The notes: a model not told the origin generated them from the letters alone. A stretch of DNA of 64,000 nt from DATCYX01 sp963714425 (GCA_963714425.1 CAVQOI010000004.1:673940-737939), one strand, 5' to 3'; numbered from the stretch's first letter, positions 8,344 through 17,963 are shown. Made by a program: numbers and translations.

Positions 8344-9621
8344 TCAGCTACCTACCAAAGGTAGGCTACCTACCTCAGGTAGGCTGCCAGCTTCCATGTC
8401 TGATGCCTGAAAGAGCTCCTCCGCCAGCTTGTTCAAATCCTTGGCTCCCTTTGGTTCGACATGGTTGGCACGCCAGTATACATCCAGCAACTCCAGCGGT
8501 GTCATGCTTCCTACCGCATGCCCTTCCGGAAGACGTATGCGCGTTTCCATCTGCGGGTGCTTGATCAGTTGGTACTCGAAAGCTACAGCAGCATGCTCGT
8601 GTAGAGCAGAGTCGTCGATAAGGCTCTCCCACTCGCGCGGGTATTCCAGCACCAGGCGCACAATCGCGCCCTCGAGCTGTTCAGGTGGCGGCAAAGCATC
8701 GCGCAGCTGCTGGGCGATACCTTCCTGAGATTTCAATAACAGGTTGCGTTGCACAAATGGGCGGATGCCGGTCAGCTGACGCCACTCTACCTGGGTTTCA
8801 CCGCGCTGGACGCGGGCGACAACAAAATACTTTTCATCCGCTCGCTCGCCAAAATCCACCCGCTCAATCGATCCGGGGTAGACCACCGGTGGGTGGGCGC
8901 CTTCGTTCAAATTTTGGGGTTTGTGGATATGCCCCAGAGCGACGTAATCCAGGCGCGGGTCCCGTACCAGCGAGCCTGGTAGAACCAGGTCACCGCCCAA
9001 CATCACCATGCGCTCCCCGCCATAGGTCGCTCCCTGCACAGAGGCGTGGGCGGTGAGAACCACTGGCAAAGCCGGATCGACAGCATCGAGCCACTCCTGG
9101 ATAATTTCTGTCAGGCGCTCTTCAATGTGCTCGTATACCTTCCCGGGCTCGGAGGTGCTCAGGTTGAGAGAGGCCAGGATGCCCGATCGTGACACCCACG
9201 GCAGCGCCAAAACCTGCAAGGGCAGCCCCCACAGATCGTCGGGGGTCAGCAAAACAGGCTTATCCAGCACACGCACCCGCGGCACATCCAGCGTGTCGAA
9301 ACTCTCCAGGGCGTGGGCGCGCCCTAGGGCTGGAGCCAGGTCGTGGTTGCCGACCAACAACAGGGTAGGGATCTTAGCGCGCGAGAGGCGCATGATCCGC
9401 CGCCCCCATTCGCGTTGGAAAGTTGGCGCAGGACTGCGATCTTTGTAGGCGTCTCCTGCAAAGATCACCAGGTCGACCTTCTCCTGGACGGCAGTGTCCA
9501 CGATGGTGTCCAAAGACTTTAGGAAGTCCATCACGCGCATGGGCAGCCCTGACTGGGCATCGTGGCGGCCGTAGTTGGCCATATCGATATGGGCGTCGGC
9601 AAAGTGAAGTAATGTGATCAT
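8344..9621 (-). CDS. Metallophosphoesterase, DNA repair exonuclease (SbcD/YhaO-like)
   Basis: A 425-residue calcineurin-like phosphoesterase of the SbcD/Mre11/YhaO group. Metal-binding motifs in order are FADAHIDM (D-x-H), FAGDAYKD (GD-x-x-D), VGNHD, LTAHAS and LGHIH. A C-terminal capping region follows. The length fits SbcD-type nucleases. The protein ends with an eccentric tail, GSLPEVGSLPLVGS, encoded by an 18-base repeat. Its stop region overlaps nothing, but its start (ATG 9621) overlaps the stop of the C39-type gene by four bases. No SbcC ATPase partner lies next to it, so the complex is either encoded elsewhere or absent. Confidence 0.82.
   Translation of the reverse strand: MITLLHFADAHIDMANYGRHDAQSGLPMRVMDFLKSLDTIVDTAVQEKVDLVIFAGDAYKDRSPAPTFQREWGRRIMRLSRAKIPTLLLVGNHDLAPALGRAHALESFDTLDVPRVRVLDKPVLLTPDDLWGLPLQVLALPWVSRSGILASLNLSTSEPGKVYEHIEERLTEIIQEWLDAVDPALPVVLTAHASVQGATYGGERMVMLGGDLVLPGSLVRDPRLDYVALGHIHKPQNLNEGAHPPVVYPGSIERVDFGERADEKYFVVARVQRGETQVEWRQLTGIRPFVQRNLLLKSQEGIAQQLRDALPPPEQLEGAIVRLVLEYPREWESLIDDSALHEHAAVAFEYQLIKHPQMETRIRLPEGHAVGSMTPLELLDVYWRANHVEPKGAKDLNKLAEELFQASDMEAGSLPEVGSLPLVGS
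8347..8382. repeat. Two tandem 18-bp palindromic repeats at a gene's 3' end
   Basis: Units at 8347-8364 and 8365-8382 each contain CCTACC, a three-base loop and GGTAGG. They encode the terminal GSLPxV repeats of the nuclease. A partial, decayed third unit follows toward 8390. Confidence 0.85.
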
Positions 9622-10919
9622 GGCGCCGCTCCCAAACGGTTGAGCTGTTCCCAGCCTGGGTTAAAATTCGGATTCAAACCCACCGACTGTCGCAAATCGT
9701 CGATAGCACCCTGCAAGTCTCCCTGGGCTTCACGCGCCAGGGCGCGCCAGTATAAGCTCTCCTCCAGCACCGGCTCGCTGATGGTATCGTTCAAAGTGGT
9801 ATTTGCCAGGTTGATGACATCCTGGTAGCGACCGGTGTAAAAATATGCCCGGTACGGCCAGGTCTGGTACCACATCATGCGGTAAGGGCGCATGACCTCG
9901 TCACCCAGGTCGGGATACAAATTCGAGAAGGCGTAATCGAAAGCATAAGTGGCATCGCCGTATTCCAGTAAGTTGACATGGCTGGTGCCCACATTGAACC
10001 AGGCGAAGAACTGGTCGATTCCAGTGAGCGTTTTTACCTCCTCCTGGGCGACCTCCAGGGCATGGCGCGCCGCCCAATCCGGGTCGGCGTAGCTCCCCAG
10101 CAAGGTGTAGACCTCATCCGCCCGCTCTTGAGGGAAGACAACCAGGAAGATGTAGTTAAACGAGCGCCAGCCCTCAATAAACTCGTCGTAGCCAAACTCG
10201 TGGTTCTCGCCGTCCTTCACATAGGTATCCTGCACGATCAGGATGCGCCGGGCATCATCGTACCCGGTGACGAACTGGTAGTGTCCCAGCCAGCCCAGCT
10301 TGCCGGTGTAATCGTATTCGTAATAGCCCTTCTCCGCCACTACCGGGAAACCGCCCGCCACCATACGCTTGAGCAGCTCGATATCCCCGCCGTGACGCAC
10401 CAGAGCATCCAGCCCGGAAGATTGTGCAACGGCAAAATCCTGCATTTCGTAGGGCATGATGTTCTTGTCGCGATCATCGGGCTTGATCGCCTTGCCGACC
10501 ACATCGCGGTCCCCCTCCCAACCCCAATAGGTCATCGCCATGGACAGGTTGGCGGGACCACAATAATTCCAGCGCCCGTGCTGGTCCTCGTATTTCACTC
10601 CTTCAAGCTGCACTTGCTCGGGCAACGGTGTGGGTGTGATGGTGGGCGTGGGGGAGGGCAAGGGTGTCACAGTAGGTCCCTGCGGCGTCTGCGTGGGGGA
10701 TTTGGTGGCAGTCGGGCTGGCAGTGTATACAGCAGGAGGCGCCTGCGGCACAAACACCGCCTCGTCGGGCGGGTTGAGGGCATACTTAACCCGTGTTCGC
10801 AGCTCATCAATGCGCCATGCCAACCGGCTATGAATGGGAGGCAACTGGTAAGCGAAAGCCATGACCAATAAGAAAGCCGGGATGGCGATCGCCCATCTTT
10901 TGAAACGTGTACTCATCAT
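9618..10919 (-). CDS. Secreted or membrane-anchored C39-like cysteine peptidase with TPR region
   Basis: A 433-residue protein. The N-terminal hydrophobic segment (about residues 8-25) is a signal or anchor. A Thr/Pro-rich linker follows (TPTITPTPLPE, to about residue 105), then a Peptidase_C39_2 domain: catalytic Cys in NYCGPANLSMAMTYWGWEGD, and His in LGHYQFVTGYDD with a following Asp. The C-terminus has TPR-like helical pairs (GRYQDVINLANTTL, ALAREAQGDLQGAIDDLRQS). It is a paralogue of the next gene upstream (10932-12275), and the two form a tandem pair. The start is ATG 10919 or the ATG one codon later. The substrate is unknown; it probably cleaves peptides outside the membrane. Confidence 0.82.
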   Translation of the reverse strand: MMSTRFKRWAIAIPAFLLVMAFAYQLPPIHSRLAWRIDELRTRVKYALNPPDEAVFVPQAPPAVYTASPTATKSPTQTPQGPTVTPLPSPTPTITPTPLPEQVQLEGVKYEDQHGRWNYCGPANLSMAMTYWGWEGDRDVVGKAIKPDDRDKNIMPYEMQDFAVAQSSGLDALVRHGGDIELLKRMVAGGFPVVAEKGYYEYDYTGKLGWLGHYQFVTGYDDARRILIVQDTYVKDGENHEFGYDEFIEGWRSFNYIFLVVFPQERADEVYTLLGSYADPDWAARHALEVAQEEVKTLTGIDQFFAWFNVGTSHVNLLEYGDATYAFDYAFSNLYPDLGDEVMRPYRMMWYQTWPYRAYFYTGRYQDVINLANTTLNDTISEPVLEESLYWRALAREAQGDLQGAIDDLRQSVGLNPNFNPGWEQLNRLGAAP

Positions 10920-10931
10920 CGCACCAACTTG

Positions 10932-12275
10932 TCAGGGCTGCCCAACGCCCAGGCGCTGCAACGCCTGGCGAGGTAGCTCGTAGTTCGCGTTTAATTCCGC
11001 CGCGCGAGTGTAATTCTGGATGGCTTTATCCAAGTCGCCGGTGGCCTCGCGTGCCAGTCCCATCCAGTAAAGGGTCTCTTCCAGGTCCGCCTTGCCGAGC
11101 CACGCCAGGGTGGCATTGCCCAGATCGAGGACATCTTGATAGCGCCCGGTGTAGAAATAGGCGGCATAGGGTCCCACTTGATACCACAGCATGCGATGCA
11201 GTCGCTGCTTGTCCGCCAGGCTGGCGTTCAGGGTAAAAGCCTGGTCGTAAGCGTCTGCCGCTTCGGGGTATTCGCCCAGGGCAACCAGGCTGCTGCCCAA
11301 ATTAAACCAGGCGAAGTAGCGGTCGCGTCCTTGCAATGCAGCGACCTCCTGGCGAGCGCGCTCGGCGGCTTGCTGGTAGTTGTAAGTCGGGGCAGCGTGC
11401 GGACCCAGGATCGATAGCACTTCGGACTCGCGCTCCGGCGGGTAGATAACAATATATACGTAATTGAAGTTCCGCCACCAGGGGAGCAATTCGTCATAAG
11501 CGATTTGCGCATCCGCCTGGATGAGCAAATCTTGTGCAGTTAACCGGCTTCGGGCATCATTGTAACCGTTGACAACCATGAAATGCCCCATCCACCAATC
11601 GTCGGTGGGATGGTGACCCTTCTCGATGACCACCGGGAAGCCAGCCGCCACGAAGCGCCGCAGCACGTCCAGGTTGCCGCCCACCCGGCTGAGCGCTTTG
11701 AGCTCCGTTTGCGTCTCGACAAAGCGCACCATTTCCTCGGGCATGATGTTCTTATCGTCCACGTCCAGGTTAGGGCGCAGGTAGCGGCGGGTAACTTTCT
11801 GGTCGCCCTCCCATCCCCAAAAAGAAAGCGCCATCGATAAATTCGCTGGGCCGCAGTTGTTGAAGGTCTGGTGCTCGTAGCGGATGCCCTCCAGCAACCT
11901 GCTCTCCGGGATGGGTGTGGGCGTGAGGGTCGGAGTTGGTGACAATGGCGTGGCTGTTGCTATCACCTGTGCGGCTTGTCCACCGGGCGTGGCAGTATAT
12001 ATTGCCGGGGTTGGCAGGGGGAATTCACGGGTGAGGGTAGGTGGCAGCAGCGCATTCAGGGTCGCTTCAACCATAGCGTCGAGCTGCGCCTCCTGTTCCT
12101 GGGGCACGAAGACCACCTGCTCGTCGGACGCCATAGTCCGGCGCAGGTCTGCGATCCAGCTCTCCACGCGCCAGTTCAGCCGGCTGTACACAGGTGGGAG
12201 AAAATACGCCCCCACGCACAGCAGGCAGCTAAATGGCAGCGCCAGCAGCGCCCAGAACCTTGCTCGCCGGTTCAT
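10932..12275 (-). CDS. Secreted or membrane-anchored C39-like cysteine peptidase with TPR region (paralogue)
   Basis: A 447-residue paralogue of the neighbouring 9618-10919 product with the same order of parts. A hydrophobic N-terminus starts MNRRARFWALL, then comes a Thr/Pro-rich linker (TPLSPTPTLTPTPIPE) and a C39-like domain with Cys in NNCGPANLSMALSFWGWEGD and His in MGHFMVVNGYNDA. Two to three TPR-like repeats follow (DLGNATLAWLG, ATGDLDKAIQNYTRAAELN). I start it at ATG 12275; an in-frame extension to 12449 crosses low-complexity repeats and has no homology. A TATAAT lies on this strand at 12288-12283, only eight bases before the ATG, so a very short leader is possible. Confidence 0.8.
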   Translation of the reverse strand: MNRRARFWALLALPFSCLLCVGAYFLPPVYSRLNWRVESWIADLRRTMASDEQVVFVPQEQEAQLDAMVEATLNALLPPTLTREFPLPTPAIYTATPGGQAAQVIATATPLSPTPTLTPTPIPESRLLEGIRYEHQTFNNCGPANLSMALSFWGWEGDQKVTRRYLRPNLDVDDKNIMPEEMVRFVETQTELKALSRVGGNLDVLRRFVAAGFPVVIEKGHHPTDDWWMGHFMVVNGYNDARSRLTAQDLLIQADAQIAYDELLPWWRNFNYVYIVIYPPERESEVLSILGPHAAPTYNYQQAAERARQEVAALQGRDRYFAWFNLGSSLVALGEYPEAADAYDQAFTLNASLADKQRLHRMLWYQVGPYAAYFYTGRYQDVLDLGNATLAWLGKADLEETLYWMGLAREATGDLDKAIQNYTRAAELNANYELPRQALQRLGVGQP

Positions 12276-12767
12276 GGAGGCGATTATAGCATGGTGGGGA
12301 AGAAGTGAGATTCGAGAGTAGAGATTAGAGAACAGTGAGGGGGAATGATGAGAATCGAGATTCGAGAATAGAGATTTGAGATTCGTGTGGGTGAGAAGTG
12401 GGGGTGACAAACGGCACTTGAAACGGGTGGGAATTTTTGCTATCATCAATCTGCGACCAATATCCGTGTAGCAAGAGAGAAGAGCGAAACCGAGTTAAGT
12501 CTAGTGATGGAATATATGTTGGGTTTCACTTTTCCTACTAAACCGCATTGCGGCTTGGAGACGGAGCTCAACCCATCCTCTTCTGCGTTGCCTCTCGGCA
12601 AGCTTGCGCTGGTGGAAGACTTCGGGGGTTTTTGGCGCAACGGAACCATTCGCCGTATTCGTCAGCGTCGTGCCATTGGCATTGATAACTCACCGCACTC
12701 TTTAGCAACTCGCGATACAATGGAACCGGATCATCCAATCCCACACCAGTCTCCCGGGGAGGCCATC
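12276..12767. other. Intergenic region with GA-rich repeats
   Basis: There is no convincing gene here. Two 24-base copies of a GA-rich motif lie at 12307-12330 and 12357-12380 and differ at two positions. They begin GAGATTCGAGA. A reading frame continues upstream from the 12768 gene but shows no protein-like conservation that I can recognise. Confidence 0.5.
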
Positions 12768-13316
12768 ATGACAGACGCTCAGCATTCTATCCATCACACC
12801 CTCGATGCGGACGACAAAATAACGCGCGTTATGGCGTATACCCAAAATGGCCTGGTTTGGGGGGAGGTTGTCACCAAAAGGGCAATCCGCGTGAGCATTT
12901 GGCTGCGCACGCAGATGGCTCCCCAATATGTATCCCTACATGCTGCCCAAACAATTGTGATGCAAGGTGGTACAAGCAGCCAGCCACAACGCTTTCGGCG
13001 GATCCACCTGCCGACCTCCCAAATCAACGCCTTCCACATCACACCACCCGATCACGACCCCGTGGATTATGACGTGCAAGAGCTCAACCGCAAGATGGCG
13101 CCGGTAACAGCGATGTTCGGCTCTTTCCGTTTTGATGGTCTCTTCCGAATGTCAACTCAGACAGATCTAGAAAGCTTCTTGGATGTGAGCAAAGAGCCTT
13201 TTGTGACCATGTATGAGGTTCAGATCAGCCAACCAGCTCAAGCCGCCAAAGGTGTCCTGCGCGTACATATGGCTTTATTGCGCCGGGATCAGGTGCTCTT
13301 TGCAGTTCGCGAATAG
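12768..13316 (+). CDS. Conserved hypothetical protein
   Basis: A 182-residue cytoplasmic-looking protein that I do not recognise. It has no membrane segment and no cysteine cluster. It has a beta-rich centre (YVSLHAAQTIVMQGG), a DPVDYDVQELNRKMAPVTAMFG segment, and a C-terminal beta region ending VLRVHMALLRRDQVLFAVRE. The start is ATG 12768, five bases after GGGGAGG (12756-12762). The frame stays open upstream to 12504, but that part looks non-coding. It is convergent with the M4 peptidase gene. Confidence 0.6.
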   Translation: MTDAQHSIHHTLDADDKITRVMAYTQNGLVWGEVVTKRAIRVSIWLRTQMAPQYVSLHAAQTIVMQGGTSSQPQRFRRIHLPTSQINAFHITPPDHDPVDYDVQELNRKMAPVTAMFGSFRFDGLFRMSTQTDLESFLDVSKEPFVTMYEVQISQPAQAAKGVLRVHMALLRRDQVLFAVRE

Positions 13317-13377
13317 CGGCGGGCAAGTTTATTCTTAACCGCAAAGTACGCAATACGCTCTAGGCTCTACCTTCCCT

Positions 13378-15685
13378 TCACCTCACCAACTCGGGTATGA
13401 AAACATTGTGGGCATCCTCGCAGGTGTAGATGCGCACGTCATCGATGAACCAGCCGTAATCGTAATATAAGCTGTCCGTACCGATGCGGAAGCGGATGCG
13501 CAGGTTCTGCCCCGCCAGCGTGCTCAGGTCAAGCTTGCTGGAGATGTATCCCCGGCTGTCGGCGCTGAAGGCTGGGATGGCGCCCAGGGGATTGCCCGCC
13601 TCCAGAGTGCCGTTGTAGCCATTGTGGGTAAACAGCGCCCCGGCGTTCGACCACGAGCTTCCGCTGTTGGTGCTATATTCGACGATGCCGCCATCATACC
13701 TGTATGTGCCAGATGGAGTGCTGGATTCAAAGCCGAAGGAATGCTGGAAGTGCATCCAGGCATTCGCCGGCAGCGGAATATTGTGGTTTAACGCCAGGAA
13801 AGTGTTGGAGGTGCCTCCAACAGGTGACCCCTGGTTGAAGCCCCAGATATTGCCCACGCCGCTGGTTGCGTAGGGCACATCGAAACTGGGGAAAGTCGAG
13901 GTGGTCTGAGGCACGAACCAGTAAAGCGACCCCTGGTTGCTGCCCGCCGTCCAGTTGCCGCTTCCAGACTCAATGTCGTCGAAAAAGACGTTGACAGGCA
14001 ACTGGCCAGCAGCGCAAACCGGCGCCTGCGTTGCAGGGCACGCCGGCGATTGGTTCATCTCGACCCCATCCAGGGCATCCTTGACTTCCTGGCACTCGGC
14101 AGAACTGTAGCCCAAATACCCGCAAGCCTGCAGCAGCGCGTTGTAGAGGTCCGGGTAATCAGCCGCTGAGGTTAGCAGGTGGGTCTGCACTTCGTAATAC
14201 AGGTCGGCGACCTTGGCGTACCCCAGCCCGGTGACGGTATGCCCGTTGAAGCTGCCGCCATCCGTCATCAGGTAAACCGCTTTGTTGTTCACGCCGCTGT
14301 TGTAATGCACGCCCCCGTTGTCTCCTGAGCCGCTGTACAGTTCGGACTGGTTGCAGAAGTAGTTGGCGCTGGTCATGCGGTCCGGGTCGCCGTACATCGG
14401 AGGGTTTTGCATGTTGCGAATGGCGCCCAGTCCGGTGATATCTTCCCCAACTGCCCAGCGCAGGTCACCACCATCGTTTTCCGTCGCCCGGTACAGATCA
14501 ACGAACTCTCCCCACACATCCGAAAGCGACTCGTTGATGGCGCCGGATTGGTAGAAATAGAACAGGTTGGACTCATGCTCGGTCACGCCGTGGGTCAGCT
14601 CATGCGCCACCACGTCGTCGGCCAGCGGGAAGCCATAGCCATCCCCGTAAACCATCTGGGCGCCGTTCCAAAAAGCGTTTCCATAACCCGAATCATAATG
14701 GACGCTCGAGATCAGTGACATGCCGGCATTGTTGATGCTATCCCGCCCGTGCTCTGCCAGGAAGAAATCGTAGGTGTCGCCCAGCATACTCGTGGGCAGC
14801 CTCCTCGTGGGTATCGCCGCCGCTGCAGCTCGGGTTGGACTCGTTGCAGACGAGCGTGCCGGGCAAGAACGTATTGTTGTTGGCATCGTAGGTCAGGCGG
14901 TTGCGGGCTGTGTCCACCTGGTTAAAATGCAGCACAATAGCGCCCATGTGGGCATCCACCAGCACCAGCTCGCGGATTGGGCCCAGTTCGACCGGTGTCA
15001 CATCCATGCGCCACACCAGGCTGTCAAGTCGCGGGCCAGGCGCCCCTAGCAAGAGGGGGTTATAGATCCACAATTCGGGCAAGCTGGCAGCCAGACCTGC
15101 CACGTCTAACCCATAATCCTTGGCGACCTTGCTCAAGGCAATCTCACGGGCGGCATCGGCGCTGATAAAGGGTGTAGGGGCAACAGCCAGGTCAGGGAGG
15201 AGTTCACCACTCACCGAGAGCACATCGTTGCGCGCGTCAAGACCCACGATTAGCTCGCCTCCCATCACAGGGATTCCCTGGTACATCTGCTGGAAGCGCA
15301 CAAAGGCACGCCGCATGCTTTCCGGTGGATTGCTCTCCAGGGAACTGGCTTTCTTCACTTCTAACTCGTCAGACTGGCTCCTCAAGCCAAACAGCTCGCC
15401 GTAGGATTCCAGGAAGAGGCGCGCCGCCGCCTCAGGGGGGACTTCCGGAGCGAATGCCCGCACCTGGGGGATGGCAGCGCCCGAGCGCGTGCTCAGAAAG
15501 CGCACCTTGCCCGTCTCGGCATGGTAGGCTACCTTCCAGTCGGGATCGAGACTCCCAGGGACGCCAGGCGGCTCCGCTGTAGGCGTTTGTGTCTCAAGCT
15601 GCCTCGCCTGACCGGTAGCGGCGAACAGGGCCAGTGCAAGCGTGAGGACGATGATCAATGATAGGGTTTTGCTGTGATTGGGCAT
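13378..15685 (-). pseudogene. Thermolysin-family (M4) metallopeptidase, frameshifted
   Basis: Two overlapping frames together make one bacillolysin-type enzyme. The 5' part (15685 to about 14783) encodes a signal peptide, an FTP/PepSY-type propeptide, and the start of the catalytic domain up to HEYAG. The 3' part continues in another frame with GDTYDFFLAEHGRDS, zinc motif HELTH, the third ligand in INESLSD, and the catalytic His in DNGGVHYNSG. A roughly 170-residue jelly-roll-like C-terminal domain follows, ending VFIPELVR. Removing one base from the CCC run at 14780-14782 restores a single reading frame. It may be a sequencing error or a recently inactivated secreted protease. All catalytic residues are otherwise intact. 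Confidence 0.85.
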
Positions 15686-15837
15686 GGCAATGACACCTTT
15701 CCGAGAAGTTAGGGAGTGGGTTCCACATCAATCTTGACATGGAAGAGAGGTTTCTGCAAGGATTTCTTGCAGAACTGTGATGACGGGAGCATGTTTGTCC
15801 CTTGTTCGTTCCTGCCCTCCTGGTTCAGGAGTTTCAG

Positions 15838-16185
15838 CTATGAGGCATTATCGCCTTGATAATACTCCCACAGTTCTGAATCGCGATCTAAAGAGCAGTA
15901 CAGGCAGATATACAGGCTCCACTGGTCTTTGGTAGCCTGCACCCACTCGCCACAGATGCCGCACAGGTATTCCCCCAAACGAAACTCTTGCACAGGGAAA
16001 TCGATCCCCTCTCGCAGGCGGGAAACAATCTTTCTTTGCTGCTCGTCATCCAGAGAGGGGCCAGCAGGCTGCGGGTCGTAAACATCCAGCTCTACCGTGC
16101 CGGTAGATAGCTGCATAGCGAAAGGGCGCGCCCCTTCCGAGGTAACGATACTGCCAACGACGAGCTCGACAGTTTCGTGGTTCAT
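15838..16185 (-). CDS. Small zinc-ribbon-like hypothetical protein
   Basis: A 115-residue protein. The first 60 residues are beta-rich (VELVVGSIVTSEGARPFAMQ). The second half has two cysteine pairs, YLCGICGEW and YICLYCSLD, spaced about 20 residues apart as in a treble-clef or zinc-ribbon site. The ATG (16185) overlaps the kynureninase stop by four bases, so the two are probably translated together. I do not recognise the family. The overlap suggests a functional tie to the kynureninase but does not prove it. Confidence 0.6.
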   Translation of the reverse strand: MNHETVELVVGSIVTSEGARPFAMQLSTGTVELDVYDPQPAGPSLDDEQQRKIVSRLREGIDFPVQEFRLGEYLCGICGEWVQATKDQWSLYICLYCSLDRDSELWEYYQGDNAS

Positions 16186-17465
16186 GTCACCGGCAATTTT
16201 TCAAGGGGGTATGCCTCATAGATTCGCCCATCAACGATCACGCGCATGCGCTCCATCGCCCTGTGGATCTCACTGAACGTGGTGTAGATGGGGGCAATGC
16301 CCAGGCGGATGTTATCCGGAGTGCGGAAATCGGGGATCACTCGCGGTGCTGGCGGCGGCGACTCGATCAACGCCCGGACAATGCGATAGCCCTCTGGGTG
16401 GCGCAATGAGACATGTGAGCCACGCAGCTCCGCATGGCGTGGTGAACCCAGGCTGAACCCCAGAGGCAGCAGCCATTGTTCCGCTAGATAGATCAGGTAC
16501 TCAGTTTGCTGCACGCTCTTGAGCCGCAGTCTTGAGATGCCTGCCTGCTCAATCAGATCCAGCGCAGGGTCCAGAGCCAGCATAGAGATCACCGGCAGGG
16601 TGCCAACCCGGAAGCGCGAGATATCGTCTGCGGGTGTAAATTGCAGATCGAAATCGAACGGCGCCTCTGCGGCAAACCAGCCCCACATGGGCGAGAGCAG
16701 GCTCTGTTGGAGGTCCCTTCGCACATACAGGAAGGCAGGAGCACCTGGTCCGCCGTTGAGATACTTGTACGTGCACCCCACTGCCAGATCAGCGTTCGAG
16801 GCGTTGAGATCTACCGGCACCGCACCCACCGAGTGGCTCAAGTCCCACAGGACGAGTGCCCCTGCCTCGTGGGCAAGGTGAGTGACCCGTTGCATATCGT
16901 AGAGGAAGGCGCTCTTGAAAGCAACGTGTGACAGGCTGACCAAGGCGGCGTCCTCGTCGAGCAGGCAAGCAAGATCATCCTCGGCAACGGTCACGCCATC
17001 GGATGAGGGCGCCAGTCGCAGGTGATAACCTCCGCCGAGCAGGTCGATGATGCCTTGAAAAACATACAGGTCGGAAGGGAAGTTGAACACATCGCTGATG
17101 ATGGCGCTGCGCTCCGGTCGTGCTCGCAGAGCGGCTACAGCCAGCTTGAACAGATTGATGGAGGTGGCGTCCGTCACAATGACTTCGTCCGGTTGCGCCC
17201 CAATAATGGCCGCGATGCGCCCCCCGAGCTCGGAGGGTGTGTCGATCCAGCCATCGTTCCAGGCGCGGATCAGCCGCTCGCCCCACTGCCGTTCGACGAC
17301 GTCTTGCAATGCGCCTATCGTGCGTCGCGGCAGGCGCCCCAGCGAATTGCCATCCAAATAGATTAGGTCAGGATCCGTTATCACGAATTCGTCCCGAAAG
17401 GCAGCCAGTTCGTCGCGTGCATCCAAATTTTGGGCAAAACTGTACTCTGTAGAATCAAACTGCAT
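16182..17465 (-). CDS. kynU: Kynureninase
   Basis: A 427-residue fold-type I PLP enzyme that cleaves kynurenine to anthranilate and alanine (tryptophan breakdown). It has the YLDGNSLGRLP N-terminal motif, the AWNDGWIDTPSELGGRIA segment, DLSHSVGAVPVDL with the PLP-binding Asp, and the PLP Lys at about residue 234 in CTYKYLNGGPG. The C-terminus has the RGSHVSLRHPEGYR and FRTPDNIRLGIAPIYT blocks. The start is ATG 17465 behind AGGAG; a longer reading to 17531 is unlikely. No tryptophan dioxygenase or other kynurenine-pathway gene is nearby. Confidence 0.93.
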   Translation of the reverse strand: MQFDSTEYSFAQNLDARDELAAFRDEFVITDPDLIYLDGNSLGRLPRRTIGALQDVVERQWGERLIRAWNDGWIDTPSELGGRIAAIIGAQPDEVIVTDATSINLFKLAVAALRARPERSAIISDVFNFPSDLYVFQGIIDLLGGGYHLRLAPSSDGVTVAEDDLACLLDEDAALVSLSHVAFKSAFLYDMQRVTHLAHEAGALVLWDLSHSVGAVPVDLNASNADLAVGCTYKYLNGGPGAPAFLYVRRDLQQSLLSPMWGWFAAEAPFDFDLQFTPADDISRFRVGTLPVISMLALDPALDLIEQAGISRLRLKSVQQTEYLIYLAEQWLLPLGFSLGSPRHAELRGSHVSLRHPEGYRIVRALIESPPPAPRVIPDFRTPDNIRLGIAPIYTTFSEIHRAMERMRVIVDGRIYEAYPLEKLPVT

Positions 17466-17518
17466 AACAGCTCCTAGTGGATGGCGAGCGCTTAATAACA
17501 GCCATTCGTGTAATCGTG

Positions 17519-17947
17519 CTATTCCCCCCACTCTTTGGGATCGTACCTCCGCAGGCGCTTAACCGAGCCGCGGCGTTTTTTCTGATCCACCCGGGCTGCG
17601 CGGGCAGTCGTGCTGGGGCGGGTCTTCTTGCGCACTTTGGGTTTTTCCAACGCTTTTTGTATCAGGGAGGAGAGCCGCTGGATGGCATCCAGCCGGTTGG
17701 CTTCCTGCGAGCGGTAGCGGCGAGCGTCGATCACAAGCACGCCTTCCCCCGTCATGCGCTTCCCAGCTACCTTGATCAAGCGCTCTTTGACTTCTTGAGG
17801 GAGCGCGGGTGAATTGCGTACGTCAAAGAATAATTGAACGGCGCTGGAGACTTTGTTTACGTTCTGCCCACCCGGCCCAGAAGCGCGGGTGAACTCGAAG
17901 CGCAGCTCGTAGTCTTCCAGGCTAAGCGTGGGAGTTATCTCAATCAT
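17519..17947 (-). CDS. arfB: Peptidyl-tRNA hydrolase ArfB (ribosome rescue)
   Basis: A 142-residue codon-independent release factor homologue. It opens MIEITPTLSLEDYELRFEFTR, with the catalytic GGQ at about residue 28 in ASGPGGQNVNKVSS. It ends with a basic tail (KVRKKTRPSTTARAARVDQKKRR) that in ArfB enters the empty mRNA channel of stalled ribosomes. I prefer ATG 17947, which matches the usual ArfB N-terminus; a GTG at 17968 is in frame but lies inside the left end of a palindromic element. The gene ends inside the upstream untranslated region of kynU. Confidence 0.88.
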   Translation of the reverse strand: MIEITPTLSLEDYELRFEFTRASGPGGQNVNKVSSAVQLFFDVRNSPALPQEVKERLIKVAGKRMTGEGVLVIDARRYRSQEANRLDAIQRLSSLIQKALEKPKVRKKTRPSTTARAARVDQKKRRGSVKRLRRYDPKEWGE

Positions 17948-17963
17948 TGAATAGTCGTTTCTG

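Noticed and set aside
9978..10871. 297-residue plus-strand open frame
   Set aside because: It lies fully antisense to the C39-like peptidase gene, which has clear motifs; this frame has no recognisable domain.
12504..12767. N-terminal extension of the 12768 gene
   Set aside because: The frame is open, but a strong ribosome-binding site precedes ATG 12768 and the upstream part has no protein-like pattern.
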